DNA of 64,000 bases from Brevibacillus_H ginsengisoli (lineage in GTDB: Bacteria > Bacillota > Bacilli > Brevibacillales > Brevibacillaceae): the NCBI RefSeq assembly GCF_050113715.1, contig NZ_JBNJQR010000001.1:620001-684000 (forward strand), written 5' to 3'. The notes under the pieces were generated by a model, which saw nothing but the letters and a program-made list of their open reading frames with translations, did not search any database and was not told where the DNA came from. Positions 7,246 through 15,118 of the stretch are shown in pieces (within the stretch, counting starts at the first letter, position 1; every line of letters begins with the position of its first letter). The position numbers were made by a program, and so were the translations under genes.

Positions 7246-8007
7246 ATGGATATTCTAACTGATGGATTCTGGAACGCGACACTTGAAGAGTGGAAGCAAG
7301 GGTATGTCTACGATATGGACCGAGAGACCTATACCTGTCTGGTGTGTGGAGAAACCTTCGAGCAAGGAAGAATTTATCCGATTGAAGAAGCTTTTTACGA
7401 TGCGAAAAAAGCGGTTGAGTACCACGTCCACGACAATCACGAGTCTATGTTTCACGTCTTACTTGACTTGGACAAAGAATATACCGGATTTACGGATCAT
7501 CAAAAGAATTTACTGAAGTATTTTTACAATGGATACAGTGATAAGGAAATTATTGCACAGATCGGAGGAAGTGCTTCCACGATTCGCAATTATCGGTTCA
7601 ATTTTCGCGAAAAAGAGAAACAGGCAAAGCTTCTCTTGGCCATCCTAGAGCTTTTGCGGGAAGGAACACAAAAAAAGGATAAGTTTGTTCATTTTCATCG
7701 AACAGCCAAAATGATGGATGAGCGATATGCCATTACGGATGAGGAATACGAGAAGGTTCTTAACATGTACTTCCCAGAGGGATTGGACGGTAAGTTAAGT
7801 TTGTTCCCTAAAAAGGAAAAGCGGAAACTAATTATCCTCCGGCATCTCTCCAAGCGGTTTGAGCTGAACCGCACGTATACGGAGAAGGAAGTGAATGAAG
7901 TTTTACTTCAGGCATATGATGATTACGTTACGCTTCGTCGTTATTTGATCGATTACGGCTTTTTGGAGCGCAAGGAAGACGGAAGCGCTTACTGGTTAAA
8001 AAAGTAG
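7246..8007 (+). CDS. DUF2087 protein with LuxR-like helix-turn-helix
   Basis: A 253-residue protein from ATG 7246, which has GGTGATG just upstream; in-frame ATGs at 7234 and 7240 are alternatives, and a TTG at 7204 lies inside the -10 region and is excluded. The N-terminal part has a CxxC pair (CLVCGE) and later histidines (YHVHDNH), a possible small zinc site. The middle, LTDHQKNLLKYFYNGYSDKEIIAQIGGSASTIRNY in pieces, is a LuxR/GerE-type helix-turn-helix. The C-terminal 85 residues match DUF2087 (KEKRKLIILRHLSKRF, YTEKEVNEVL, DDYVTLRRYLIDYGF). It is probably a DNA-binding regulator, and probably cotranscribed with the GIY-YIG-like gene 45 bases downstream. Confidence 0.8.
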   Translation: MDILTDGFWNATLEEWKQGYVYDMDRETYTCLVCGETFEQGRIYPIEEAFYDAKKAVEYHVHDNHESMFHVLLDLDKEYTGFTDHQKNLLKYFYNGYSDKEIIAQIGGSASTIRNYRFNFREKEKQAKLLLAILELLREGTQKKDKFVHFHRTAKMMDERYAITDEEYEKVLNMYFPEGLDGKLSLFPKKEKRKLIILRHLSKRFELNRTYTEKEVNEVLLQAYDDYVTLRRYLIDYGFLERKEDGSAYWLKK

Positions 8008-8052
8008 TGAATATTTACAAGCCTAGTCAAAACAGTTGAAGGAGGAATTAGA

Positions 8053-8418
8053 GTGGCTGAATTGGATCGAAATGAAAAAAATCTGCGAAAGCTAGCTTAC
8101 AAGGAACAAAGCACACGAATCGGAGCTTTTCAAATCCGTAACCTGGCAAACGATAAAGTGTTCATCCGAACAGGGCGTAATCTGGACAGTATGATCAATC
8201 GGTATCGGTTCACCCTTACTCACAGGTTGGAAGATAACAAAGAGCTGCAAGCAGACTGGAATCAGTATGGGGAAGAGCAGTTTGTGTTCGAAATCATTGA
8301 ATTAATCAAAGATGAAGATCTAACAACTGGCGAAATCAAAAAGCAGTTGGAAGAAATGGAACAGCGCCTGCTGCAACAGCTTGATCCTACCAAATCATAT
8401 CGACGTAAAAACACCTGA
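8053..8418 (+). CDS. GIY-YIG-like protein, degenerate active site
   Basis: A 121-residue protein starting with GTG at 8053 after GGAGGAA at 8041. The region IGAFQIRNLANDKVFIRTGRN aligns with the GIY-YIG core (GIYxIxN..NGKxYIG), followed by a helix (LDSMINRYRFTL), an LxxDWNxYGEExFxFEIIE segment typical of this family, and an acidic coiled-coil end. The signature tyrosines are replaced (GAF for GIY, VFI for YIG), so nuclease activity is doubtful. The stop codon is embedded in a terminator hairpin. Its pairing with a DUF2087 regulator suggests a shared role that I cannot name. Confidence 0.75.
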   Translation: MAELDRNEKNLRKLAYKEQSTRIGAFQIRNLANDKVFIRTGRNLDSMINRYRFTLTHRLEDNKELQADWNQYGEEQFVFEIIELIKDEDLTTGEIKKQLEEMEQRLLQQLDPTKSYRRKNT

Positions 8419-8440
8419 TCATTCGTGTCAGGTGTTTCTT
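8411..8440 (+). terminator. Intrinsic terminator overlapping the stop codon
   Basis: ACACCTGA (8411-8418) pairs with TCAGGTGT (8428-8435), followed by TTCTT. The left arm contains the TGA stop of the GIY-YIG-like gene. Confidence 0.8.
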
Positions 8441-8485
8441 GCTTTCTGGCTAAAATTTGGTAGGGATTACCATGTTTTCGCTGTG

Positions 8486-8869
8486 TCAGTGATTCTGACC
8501 TTGACCCTGACCTTGGTTCTGAGGTTGATTTTGGTTCTGATTCTGAAACTGATTCTGAAATGGATTTTGAAATGAATTTTGGTTCTGATTCTGTTGTTGA
8601 TTACGGTGCTGATCCTGGTCCTGAAATTGATTCTGATTATGATTCTGATGATTCCGATTTGGTTGATTCAGGTTAAGATGAACCTCCATATTGCCTAATG
8701 TTTGGCGGGTTTTTTCATAGTGTATCTGATAATCTTTTAGAATCATACTGAGTACATTGATGGATTCTTTCATATCCGGTTCGGTGCTGAGATGATCAAT
8801 AATCAATTTTAAATGAGTAATTCGATACTCGGCTTCTTGAAGTTTATCGACTAATTGCAATGCGTTCAA
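8486..8869 (-). CDS. Hypothetical protein with Gln/Asn-rich low-complexity tail
   Basis: A 127-residue protein starting with TTG at 8869, with AGGAG nine bases upstream. Residues 1-65 are ordinary and helical (MNALQLVDKLQEAEYRITHL, LKDYQIHYEKTRQTLGNMEV). Residues 66-127 consist almost only of Q, N, F, P, H, D, G in an irregular NQ / FQNP / GQGQ pattern. At DNA level this is a run of tandem degenerate hexamers resembling GATTCT/GGTTCT. The tail is prion-like and would be disordered. Small Q/N-rich proteins in spore formers are sometimes coat proteins; that is inference only. Confidence 0.7.
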   Translation of the reverse strand: MNALQLVDKLQEAEYRITHLKLIIDHLSTEPDMKESINVLSMILKDYQIHYEKTRQTLGNMEVHLNLNQPNRNHQNHNQNQFQDQDQHRNQQQNQNQNSFQNPFQNQFQNQNQNQPQNQGQGQGQNH

Positions 8870-9042
8870 ATCCTTTCACTCCTCGTAACGAGTCATCTGC
8901 TCTCCTTAGCGTTTCCAAATTAATTGACAATATGTAGGTTAAGGGAGATGGGGAACGAACAACTGTCGGTAAATTTTGCATCAATAAGCAGGATGCGTTA
9001 AGATGGAGACAAGTTTGCTAACAGGTGGGAGGTAAGTGTAAA

Positions 9043-9414
9043 ATGAAGCTTTTTTTGTTTCTGGGCGCAGTGATGATGTCTTTATCTGTGGCCTTGGGCG
9101 CGTTTGGAGCTCATGGATTGAAATCGGTGTTGAGTCCTGAGCAGCTGGCGGTTTATCAAACGGGTGTTCACTATCAAATGATCCATGGTCTCGGATTGAT
9201 TTTGATTGCCATTCTGATGAGTAAATATGCGAATATGGGCTTGTTGCCTGCAGCGGGTTGGGCAATGCTGATTGGGATTATTCTCTTCTCTGGAAGCTTG
9301 TACGCCCTCACATTAACAGGAGTAAATTCGCTTGGAATCATTACGCCATTTGGTGGCGTCGCGTTTTTAATTGGGTGGATTCTGTTGGCGATTGCGGCGT
9401 TTAAATTGACTTAA
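9043..9414 (+). CDS. DUF423 family membrane protein
   Basis: A 123-residue protein from ATG 9043, with GTGGGAGGT at 9025-9033. Four hydrophobic segments are visible. Conserved DUF423 features are GAFGAHGLK near residue 25, YQTGVHYQMIHGLGL, FSGSLYALTLTG and ITPFGGVAFLIGWI. The family is widespread (B. subtilis YwdK, E. coli YgdD), inner membrane, function unproven. It is monocistronic, with 75 bases before tlp. Confidence 0.9.
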   Translation: MKLFLFLGAVMMSLSVALGAFGAHGLKSVLSPEQLAVYQTGVHYQMIHGLGLILIAILMSKYANMGLLPAAGWAMLIGIILFSGSLYALTLTGVNSLGIITPFGGVAFLIGWILLAIAAFKLT

Positions 9415-9489
9415 GACCACGTTCCGCTTGTACATACCCATTCCCTTATCTGAGCATAATGAAGAAGGATAAAAAAGGGGGTGTGGAGC

Positions 9490-9717
9490 ATGGCCAAACC
9501 AGATGATCGTTCGGATAACGTGGAGAAACTCCAAGAGATGATCGACAACACAATGGGGAATATTCGTGAATCTCGTGACTATCTCAAGGCGCATGGTTCT
9601 GAGATGAATGCCGCTGAGAAGGAGAATCTTGAAGCGAAGAATAGTCGACGAGAAGAAAGTATCGAAGGCTATCGAGCAGAGATTAAGGATGAAGCGAATC
9701 AGAATCAGCTCCAATAA
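9490..9717 (+). CDS. tlp: Small acid-soluble spore protein Tlp
   Basis: A 75-residue protein starting at ATG 9490 (MAKPDDRSDNVEKLQEMIDN) after AAAAAGGGG. Sequence and length match the Tlp family: MAKPDDRSDN start, NTMGNIRESRDYLKAH, then a KEN / KNxRREESI segment. Tlp is a minor acid-soluble protein of the spore core made in the forespore. A strong terminator follows. The family match is clear from the N-terminal half alone. Confidence 0.93.
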   Translation: MAKPDDRSDNVEKLQEMIDNTMGNIRESRDYLKAHGSEMNAAEKENLEAKNSRREESIEGYRAEIKDEANQNQLQ

Positions 9718-9731
9718 TTGAATGACGATGA

Positions 9732-9774
9732 AAGAACTCCTTGTTGACGTAGCTCAAGGAGTTCTTATTTTTTG
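9732..9774 (+). terminator. Intrinsic terminator after tlp
   Basis: AAGAACTCCTTG (9732-9743) pairs with CAAGGAGTTCTT (9755-9766), followed by ATTTTTTG. Confidence 0.92.
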
Positions 9775-9794
9775 ATCTGAAAAAGTAGTTAACA

Positions 9795-10321
9795 TTAGCT
9801 TTGCGTGGTTATTACCCTACGATTGCCTCGATTGAGCCATTCCAGAACCATTTGTTGAACCAGTTCACGCTGATCAAGCGGAAGCATGTGCCCCGCTTTG
9901 TCGAGAATCGCGTACGTTGCGCGAGGGAATTTCTCAAGAAGAGGGAAGTGGTCTTGGTAGCCACTGATTGCATCACCTGATGGCTCATCTTGCTCATCAC
10001 ACCCTGTGCCATATACCCTCCAAAAGACATTCCTGCTAAAGAGAAGGATCGATTGGGGAGAAGCATTTGAATAAATTCCAGTAAACTTACCAGTAAATCG
10101 TCAGAGGTTTTGACTTCTGCAGTGAGTTGACTATGTCCATGTGCCGGTAAATCTACATAAATTCGTTGATACTGGTTGAGCGCAAGCTTAGGATTCTCAA
10201 AGATTGGTTCCATCCAGTATTTCATGGCCCGATAATCCATGGCGAGAGGATGCAGAATGACAATCGGATGACCTTCACCATGAATCTCGTAATGGATGGT
10301 CCCTTTGCTTGTTTTTATCAT
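9795..10321 (-). pseudogene. Alpha/beta hydrolase remnant with internal deletion and frame change
   Basis: From ATG 10321 (MIKTSKGTIHYEIHGEG) the frame gives a normal hydrolase N-terminus: HPLAMDYRAM, VDLPAHGHS, and the nucleophile elbow GMSFGGYMAQ. After MAQGV the frame reads nonsense and stops at 9812. In another frame the same DNA encodes the missing family C-terminus, DEPSGDAISGYQDHFPLLEK then FPRATYAILDKAGHMLPLD with the catalytic His, ending at TAA 9795-9797. The cap region between GGYMAQ and QDEPSG (roughly 100 residues in relatives) is absent. So an internal deletion removed the lid and broke the frame. It starts one base after the stop of the upstream beta-lactamase-like gene, a former two-gene operon. 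Confidence 0.8.
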
Positions 10322-10322
10322 C

Positions 10323-11132
10323 CTATTTCTCTCGATAAGTGTCATAGATCAGGCGACCGATTTTGCCCATCGTATCCTTGGCCCGCTTCTCTTCAGCGTC
10401 TTTGGACAATAGCGAAATCATGATGGCCGAGTCTCCCACATAAAGAATTCCTACATCGTGATTAATGTTCGTCACATTACCTGTCTTGTTGGCCAGCTCC
10501 CATTTGGGCAATCCGCCAATCACTTCAGAATCTGGATCAGGCAAGTGGAACGGAATGGAGTCGCGCAGCTGTTGTTTTTTCAAGATGGAGATCATTTGCA
10601 GACAGCTGTTGTAGGAGAGAATCTTGCCAGCAGCCATATGACGATAAATCGAAGCCATATCTCCAGCAGTTACTTCGTTGTACCCCTCAAGTTCAGCGGG
10701 AATCATCATCAACTTATTAAAAAATTGACTGTTGTTCATTTGGTATTTCTGCATCACCTGACGAATTTTCTTTTTTCCTACACGATCAATCAGGATATTG
10801 GTTGCCGAGTTATCGCTTTGAATGATCATCAGCGTGACGAGATCATAGATAGTAATTGGCGTTCCAGCCGTTAAGTGTTGAAGGACACCTGCCCCGCCAA
10901 CCAAATCTTCTTGCCGCAGGGTGTAAAAATCCTCAAATGAGTATTTACCTTGATACACATCGGTAAATACAGCCGCCATAATGGGAACTTTAATCAAACT
11001 TGCAGCGTAAAATTGTTGATCAGGATTATGCTCAAATCGCTCTTGTGTATGTAAATCCTCAATGACAGCACCCCATGAACCGCCTGCTTGCTCCAGTAAT
11101 TGTTCAATTTGTCCAAAAATATTGGATAGCAT
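10323..11132 (-). CDS. Class A beta-lactamase-like serine hydrolase without signal peptide
   Basis: A 269-residue protein. The start is ATG 11132 (MLSNIFGQIEQLLEQAGG), preceded by GAAAGAGG; a longer frame to 11183 adds only hydrophilic residues. Motifs: SLIK with nucleophile Ser45 and Lys48, SDN in QSDNSATN, and KTG in ANKTGNV. The omega-loop stretch reads ELEGYNEVTAGDM; the Asn aligns but the Glu does not fall at the usual four residues before it, so deacylation of beta-lactams may be poor. Neither start gives a secretion signal, which is unusual for this family. Either the enzyme acts in the cytosol or it is not a true beta-lactamase. Confidence 0.8.
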   Translation of the reverse strand: MLSNIFGQIEQLLEQAGGSWGAVIEDLHTQERFEHNPDQQFYAASLIKVPIMAAVFTDVYQGKYSFEDFYTLRQEDLVGGAGVLQHLTAGTPITIYDLVTLMIIQSDNSATNILIDRVGKKKIRQVMQKYQMNNSQFFNKLMMIPAELEGYNEVTAGDMASIYRHMAAGKILSYNSCLQMISILKKQQLRDSIPFHLPDPDSEVIGGLPKWELANKTGNVTNINHDVGILYVGDSAIMISLLSKDAEEKRAKDTMGKIGRLIYDTYREK

Positions 11133-11382
11133 CGTATACGCCTCTTTCAATAAGTGGATTTCATTTTGACGAAATTTTCTCACTAATATTCATTCTAGTG
11201 ATTGTCCTATACAAGATCAACAACTAAATCTACAGAGCAAAAACACTCAAATATATATAATCATTAAACATAATATCAAGCGTAATATACTGAAAAATAT
11301 TCTCTTGAACAACTTTATCTAACAGTTTATTGTGTATTTATATTAGAAAACTCGGCGATTGCAGAGCCGTAGTTGCACTTAT

Positions 11383-11415
11383 GTAGATAAGAATTTTTAT
11401 AAAATTCTTATCTAC
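11383..11415. repeat. AT-rich perfect palindrome, dispersed repeat copy 1
   Basis: GTAGATAAGAATTTT, a TAT centre, then its exact 15-base complement form a palindrome 34 bases before the oligopeptide-binding gene. A near-identical copy in inverted orientation lies at 36187-36214. The rest of this 316-base gap (11133-11448) is AT-rich, with TATATATAATC-like stretches suitable as -10 elements, but I see no gene in it. Confidence 0.7.
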
Positions 11416-11448
11416 CAAAATAGTCACACATAAACAAGGGGGTCTGTT

Positions 11449-13077
11449 ATGCGAAAGATTGGTTACGCATCACTAGTTTTCACACTAGCGTCAAGCTTAC
11501 TACTGAGTGCCTGCAGCTCTACTCCTGCAACAACTTCGGGTGATACCAAGACAGTACAAGCACCGGCGGGACAAGAGATGGCCATTAACCTTGCGGCTGA
11601 GCCATCAACAGCTGATCCTGGTCTAGCAGAGGATATTCCATCCATGTCTGTTGCTCGTTCAGCATTCGACGGTTTGCTTCGCTTGGGAACAGATGGCAAA
11701 CTTCATGAAGCCGTTGCTGAAAAGTATGAGGTTTCTCCTGATTTGTTAACCTACACCTTCCATTTGCGAGATACCAAGTGGAGCAATGGAGACCCTGTTA
11801 CGGCTCATGACTTTGAATATGCATGGAAACGCGTATTGAATCCGGAAACGGCTTCTTCCTACGCTTACCAAATGTACTATATCAAAAATGCTCAAAATGC
11901 GAACGCCAAAAAAGCCTCCTTGGATGATGTAGGCGTGAAAGCTACAGATGATAAAACCTTGGTCGTCACACTGGAGCATCCAGCAGCATTCTTCCCAGAG
12001 CTAGTTGCTTCCGTCACTTATTTCCCAGTTGATAAAAAAGTAGTGGAAGCCAACAAAGATTGGGCGCATGAAGCGGCTACATATGTAGGCAACGGTCCAT
12101 TCATCATGGATAAATGGGAGCATAAATCCCAAATCGTTTGGAAGAAAAACGACACGTATTGGGATAAAGACAACGTGAAATTAGGTAAATTAACCTTCAA
12201 CATGATTGAAGATCCGAATACGGAGTTAAGCATGTTCGAACAAGGTGATTTAGACTGGGCAGGCTCGCCGTTAAGTGACCTTCCAGGTGATGCGATGCAA
12301 TCTTTGAAAAGCTCCGGCAAGCTTCACAATCAACCAACGGCCGGAACAGAGTTGTATGTATTTAACACAAGCAAAGTTCCTTTCAACAATAAAAACATTC
12401 GCAAAGCCTTCTCTTTGGCCATTGACCGCAAAGCGCTGACAGATAACGTGGTGACGTATACAGGCACACCAGCCTATGGTTATCTGCCGCCTTCCATGTC
12501 CCTTAACCCGGATGGCTATTATAAGGATGGAGATATTGCCAAGGCGAAAGAATTACTGGCACAAGGCCTAAAAGAGTTGGGTCTGAAGGAACTGCCGCCA
12601 ATTGAACTTCTTTACAACACGAGTGAAAAACACAAACGTACCGCTTCCGCTATCCAAGACGAATGGCGTAAAGCGTTTGGCGTTGACGTAAAATTGGTTA
12701 ACCAAGAAAACAAAGTAAAACGTGAACAAATGAAACAAGGAAACTTCATCATTGGCCGCGGAAGCTGGATCGGCGACTTCAATGATCCGATTAACTTCCT
12801 GGAGTTGTATCGTGATTTAGGCGGTAACAACAACGCGCGTTGGACCAATCCGAAGTTTAAGGAATTGCTTGTACAATCCGCCGCTGAAGGCGATCAACAA
12901 AAACGCAAAGAATTGTTGAAACAGGCGGACGCCATCTTCAATGATGAAATGCCGATTATGCCACTTTACTACTACACCTACGCATGGGCACAGGGTGACG
13001 GCGTAAAAGACGTGGTAATTGATCCGCTTGGCTTCATCGACTTCAAATACGCTTCCAATGAAAAGAAAGCAAAATAA
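11449..13077 (+). CDS. Oligopeptide ABC transporter substrate-binding lipoprotein (OppA family)
   Basis: A 542-residue protein from ATG 11449 after AAGGGGG. Residues 1-22 are a lipoprotein signal with LLSAC, Cys22 lipidated. It follows the SBP_bac_5 pattern: AEPSTADPGLAED, FDGLLRLGTDGKLHEAVAEK, YTFHLRDTKWSNGDPVTAHDF, YVGNGPFIMDKW, and IRKAFSLAIDRKAL. It should bind peptides outside the membrane for an Opp-type permease. No permease or ATPase gene lies beside it, so it is an orphan receptor. Its own terminator follows the stop. Confidence 0.92.
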   Translation: MRKIGYASLVFTLASSLLLSACSSTPATTSGDTKTVQAPAGQEMAINLAAEPSTADPGLAEDIPSMSVARSAFDGLLRLGTDGKLHEAVAEKYEVSPDLLTYTFHLRDTKWSNGDPVTAHDFEYAWKRVLNPETASSYAYQMYYIKNAQNANAKKASLDDVGVKATDDKTLVVTLEHPAAFFPELVASVTYFPVDKKVVEANKDWAHEAATYVGNGPFIMDKWEHKSQIVWKKNDTYWDKDNVKLGKLTFNMIEDPNTELSMFEQGDLDWAGSPLSDLPGDAMQSLKSSGKLHNQPTAGTELYVFNTSKVPFNNKNIRKAFSLAIDRKALTDNVVTYTGTPAYGYLPPSMSLNPDGYYKDGDIAKAKELLAQGLKELGLKELPPIELLYNTSEKHKRTASAIQDEWRKAFGVDVKLVNQENKVKREQMKQGNFIIGRGSWIGDFNDPINFLELYRDLGGNNNARWTNPKFKELLVQSAAEGDQQKRKELLKQADAIFNDEMPIMPLYYYTYAWAQGDGVKDVVIDPLGFIDFKYASNEKKAK

Positions 13078-13089
13078 TTGATCTTTCGA

Positions 13090-13120
13090 AACCTCCTGAG
13101 TATTTTCTCAGGAGGTTTTT
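13090..13120 (+). terminator. Intrinsic terminator after the OppA-like gene
   Basis: AACCTCCTGAG (13090-13100) pairs with CTCAGGAGGTT (13107-13117), followed by a T run. It may also serve the convergent cation efflux gene. Confidence 0.9.
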
Positions 13121-13130
13121 ACACCTTACC

Positions 13131-14120
13131 CTATACTTTCAATTCCTCATGATAAATGGTTGAGTTCTCGACCTGAATGGTCGTATGCTGGATCTTAAAC
13201 TTTTCACCGATCAAATGAATAGCTTCTTGCAAAATTTTTTGACTATCCCTACCGTCTTCAATCAATAGATGACAAGTTAACGAATCCAGGCCTGAAGTGA
13301 TGGTCCAAATGTGCAGGTCATGAATATCGAGAACTCCTTCAATTCTCACTAATGTTTCTTTGACCTCTTCTTGGTTGACTGTAATTGGCGTTCCTTCCAT
13401 GAGGACATGCACGGTGTGAGTGATGACGCCCCAGGCACCTTTTAGAATAAGCAAAGCAACAAGTACGCTAATAATCGGGTCGGCCACATACCAACCGAAA
13501 CACCACATCACTAGACCAGCAAGAATTGCACCGACTGACCCTAAAGCATCTCCAAGAATATGAAGATAAGCGCTTCGCAGGTTGATATTATTTTTAATGT
13601 CACCTTTTTTCATCAGCGAATAGGCGCTCAAGAGATTAGCTAGTAGACCGATGATTGCGATCAGCATCATCGAGCCACTGGATACGGTGGGAGGATTTAC
13701 AAAACGTCCATAGGCTTCCCAGATAATGAACGCCGATATGAGAAACAGTGTAATGCCGTTAAATAGCGCGGCCAATATCTCAAAACGGTAATATCCGTAC
13801 GTTTTCTTCGGTGACGCTGGCTTCGTTGCAAACCTTACCGCAACCAGGCTTAAGATCAGCGAACTGGTATCACTTAACATGTGCCCGCTGTCCGATAGGA
13901 GGGCCAAGCTGTTCGTGATCAGGCCGCCAAAGAATTCGAGTATCATAATTCCAAAAGTAATGATTAAAGCAATTGTCAGCCCCTTTTTATTTCCTTCCAG
14001 ATCAAAATGGTGATGGTGCCCATGCCCGTGATGGTGATGGTCGTGAACATGGTCGTGATTGTGATCATGATGGTGATCGTGAGAATGATGATGATTATGA
14101 TCGCAATTTTGTTTACTCAT
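13131..14120 (-). CDS. Cation diffusion facilitator, Zn/Co/Cd efflux (CzcD-like)
   Basis: A 329-residue protein from ATG 14120 with AGGAGGG upstream. Residues 7-40 are almost all His and Asp, a cytosolic metal-buffering segment. Six membrane helices follow from about residue 47; helix 2 has LLSDSGHMLSD (HxxxD site A half) and helix 5 HILGDALGS (the second half). The C-terminal cytosolic domain has DIHDLHIWTITSG. These are the hallmarks of CDF proton/Zn antiporters. It is in an operon with the upstream ArsR-type metal sensor, 15 bases apart. Confidence 0.93.
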   Translation of the reverse strand: MSKQNCDHNHHHSHDHHHDHNHDHVHDHHHHGHGHHHHFDLEGNKKGLTIALIITFGIMILEFFGGLITNSLALLSDSGHMLSDTSSLILSLVAVRFATKPASPKKTYGYYRFEILAALFNGITLFLISAFIIWEAYGRFVNPPTVSSGSMMLIAIIGLLANLLSAYSLMKKGDIKNNINLRSAYLHILGDALGSVGAILAGLVMWCFGWYVADPIISVLVALLILKGAWGVITHTVHVLMEGTPITVNQEEVKETLVRIEGVLDIHDLHIWTITSGLDSLTCHLLIEDGRDSQKILQEAIHLIGEKFKIQHTTIQVENSTIYHEELKV

Positions 14121-14135
14121 AGAAAATCTGCCCTC

Positions 14136-14444
14136 CTACTCATGATCTGAATGATGAATGGCCTGCTTCAACAGCGAAATGACATGGTTGTCGTCACAGG
14201 AATAAATCATAGTGGTCGCTTCACGACGATACTTGACGAGTCTCATCGTTCTGAGAAAGCTCAATTGATGAGAGACCGCCGATTGGGACAATTCAAGAAC
14301 CTCCGAAATATGATTTACGGAGCATTCTTCCTGTGAAAGCATATAAAGAATGCGGATACGCGTGGGGTCAGCCAAAGTCTTGAAGATTTGCGAAACATCT
14401 TCTACAATTTCTGGCGTTAAAAAAGAATGGTCTTTTGCTTCCAT
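14136..14444 (-). CDS. ArsR/SmtB-family Zn-responsive repressor, CzrA-like
   Basis: A 102-residue winged-helix protein from ATG 14444. The core is LADPTRIRILYML, then the recognition helix ELSQSAVSHQLSFLR. The C-terminal helix carries D-x-H followed by H at +13 and H at +16 in DNHVISLLKQAIHHSDHE, the alpha-5 Zn site of CzrA. It lacks the alpha-3 cysteine pair of cadmium sensors. It should release the promoter of the efflux operon when zinc or cobalt is bound. A candidate operator lies about 55 bases upstream. Confidence 0.93.
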   Translation of the reverse strand: MEAKDHSFLTPEIVEDVSQIFKTLADPTRIRILYMLSQEECSVNHISEVLELSQSAVSHQLSFLRTMRLVKYRREATTMIYSCDDNHVISLLKQAIHHSDHE

Positions 14445-14498
14445 AAATATTCACCACCAATGATTTTCTATAAATGCAAATAACAAGCAAGGATCTGA

Positions 14499-14520
14499 TA
14501 TATGAACATATGCACATATA
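14499..14520. promoter_or_regulatory. Candidate ArsR/CzrA operator
   Basis: TATATGAACATATGCACATATA is an imperfect inverted repeat 55 bases before the repressor gene, similar in size and AT-rich layout to SmtB/CzrA sites. The split form is TATATGAACAT / ATGCACATATA. Confidence 0.55.
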
Positions 14521-14677
14521 CAGGATATGGTTCATTCATTATTTTGTCAATATAGGTCTCGTTTTTATAAATTATGGCTTCGATATTTCTTACTCTCCCT
14601 AAGGACAAGTGGAATTGGTAAAATGAGAAAGGCAAAAGAATCAGTACAGAAGGTGAAGTAAGAAGGGTGGGATTCAT

Positions 14678-15007
14678 CTGAACAGAATCACTGTCTTCTA
14701 TGATGAGAACTGCAATCTCTGTCAATTCATGAAGCGGTTGTTTCACCGGGTCAAGCGAGGCAATCCCAAGACCGTCTGGAAGCATTATGAACAAGCGCCT
14801 GCCTGTGGCATTAACGATCATCAATGTGGGGAGGCCATGACGGTTGAACTTGAGAATGGTGCAACGTATCGCGGTTTTTTTGCCGTCCGAGTGTTGATGA
14901 GATATACGTGGGTTTTCTTCCTCGTACCCCTCTTGCACCTTCCCGGAATGAACAAGTTTGGACCGAAACTATATGGCTGGGTCGCTCGCAATCGACATCG
15001 GTGGTGA
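14678..15007 (+). CDS. DCC-family thiol-disulfide oxidoreductase-like protein (DUF393), CTG start
   Basis: The frame encodes 109 residues if started at CTG 14678. The family signature DENCNLCQ (DxxCxxC) lies at residues 9-16, upstream of the first ATG at 14729, so starting at ATG would remove the defining motif. No ATG, GTG or TTG exists between the in-frame stop at 14654-14656 and 14729. AAGGGTGG sits seven to eight bases before CTG, which makes CTG the best start. Later conserved parts are the WVFF/LP hydrophobic segment and KLYGWVARNRHRW. The stop lies in a terminator hairpin. Confidence 0.75.
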   Translation: MNRITVFYDENCNLCQFMKRLFHRVKRGNPKTVWKHYEQAPACGINDHQCGEAMTVELENGATYRGFFAVRVLMRYTWVFFLVPLLHLPGMNKFGPKLYGWVARNRHRW

Positions 15008-15022
15008 AGAACCACCTTTTTC
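15000..15022 (+). terminator. Intrinsic terminator overlapping the DCC stop codon
   Basis: GGTGGT (15000-15005), loop GAAGA, ACCACC (15011-15016), then TTTTTCTTT. The TGA stop is at 15005-15007. Confidence 0.85.
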
Positions 15023-15023
15023 T

Positions 15024-15053
15024 TTGCAACAGGGTGGTGGAATATGGTATAGT
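15024..15053 (+). promoter_or_regulatory. Candidate promoter of the yqeG operon
   Basis: TTGCAA at 15024-15029 and TATAGT at 15048-15053 with an 18-base spacer, directly after the preceding terminator. Confidence 0.6.
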
Positions 15054-15118
15054 AGTTGCCGATATTGGATGAGGGGTGAACCGCTTCCATCCAGTGAAAC
15101 CTAAGGCGGAGGGGTTTC

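Noticed and set aside
14468..14938. 156-codon minus-strand frame opposite the DCC gene
   Set aside because: It covers the CzrA operator region and opposes a gene with a clear family motif; no ribosome site.
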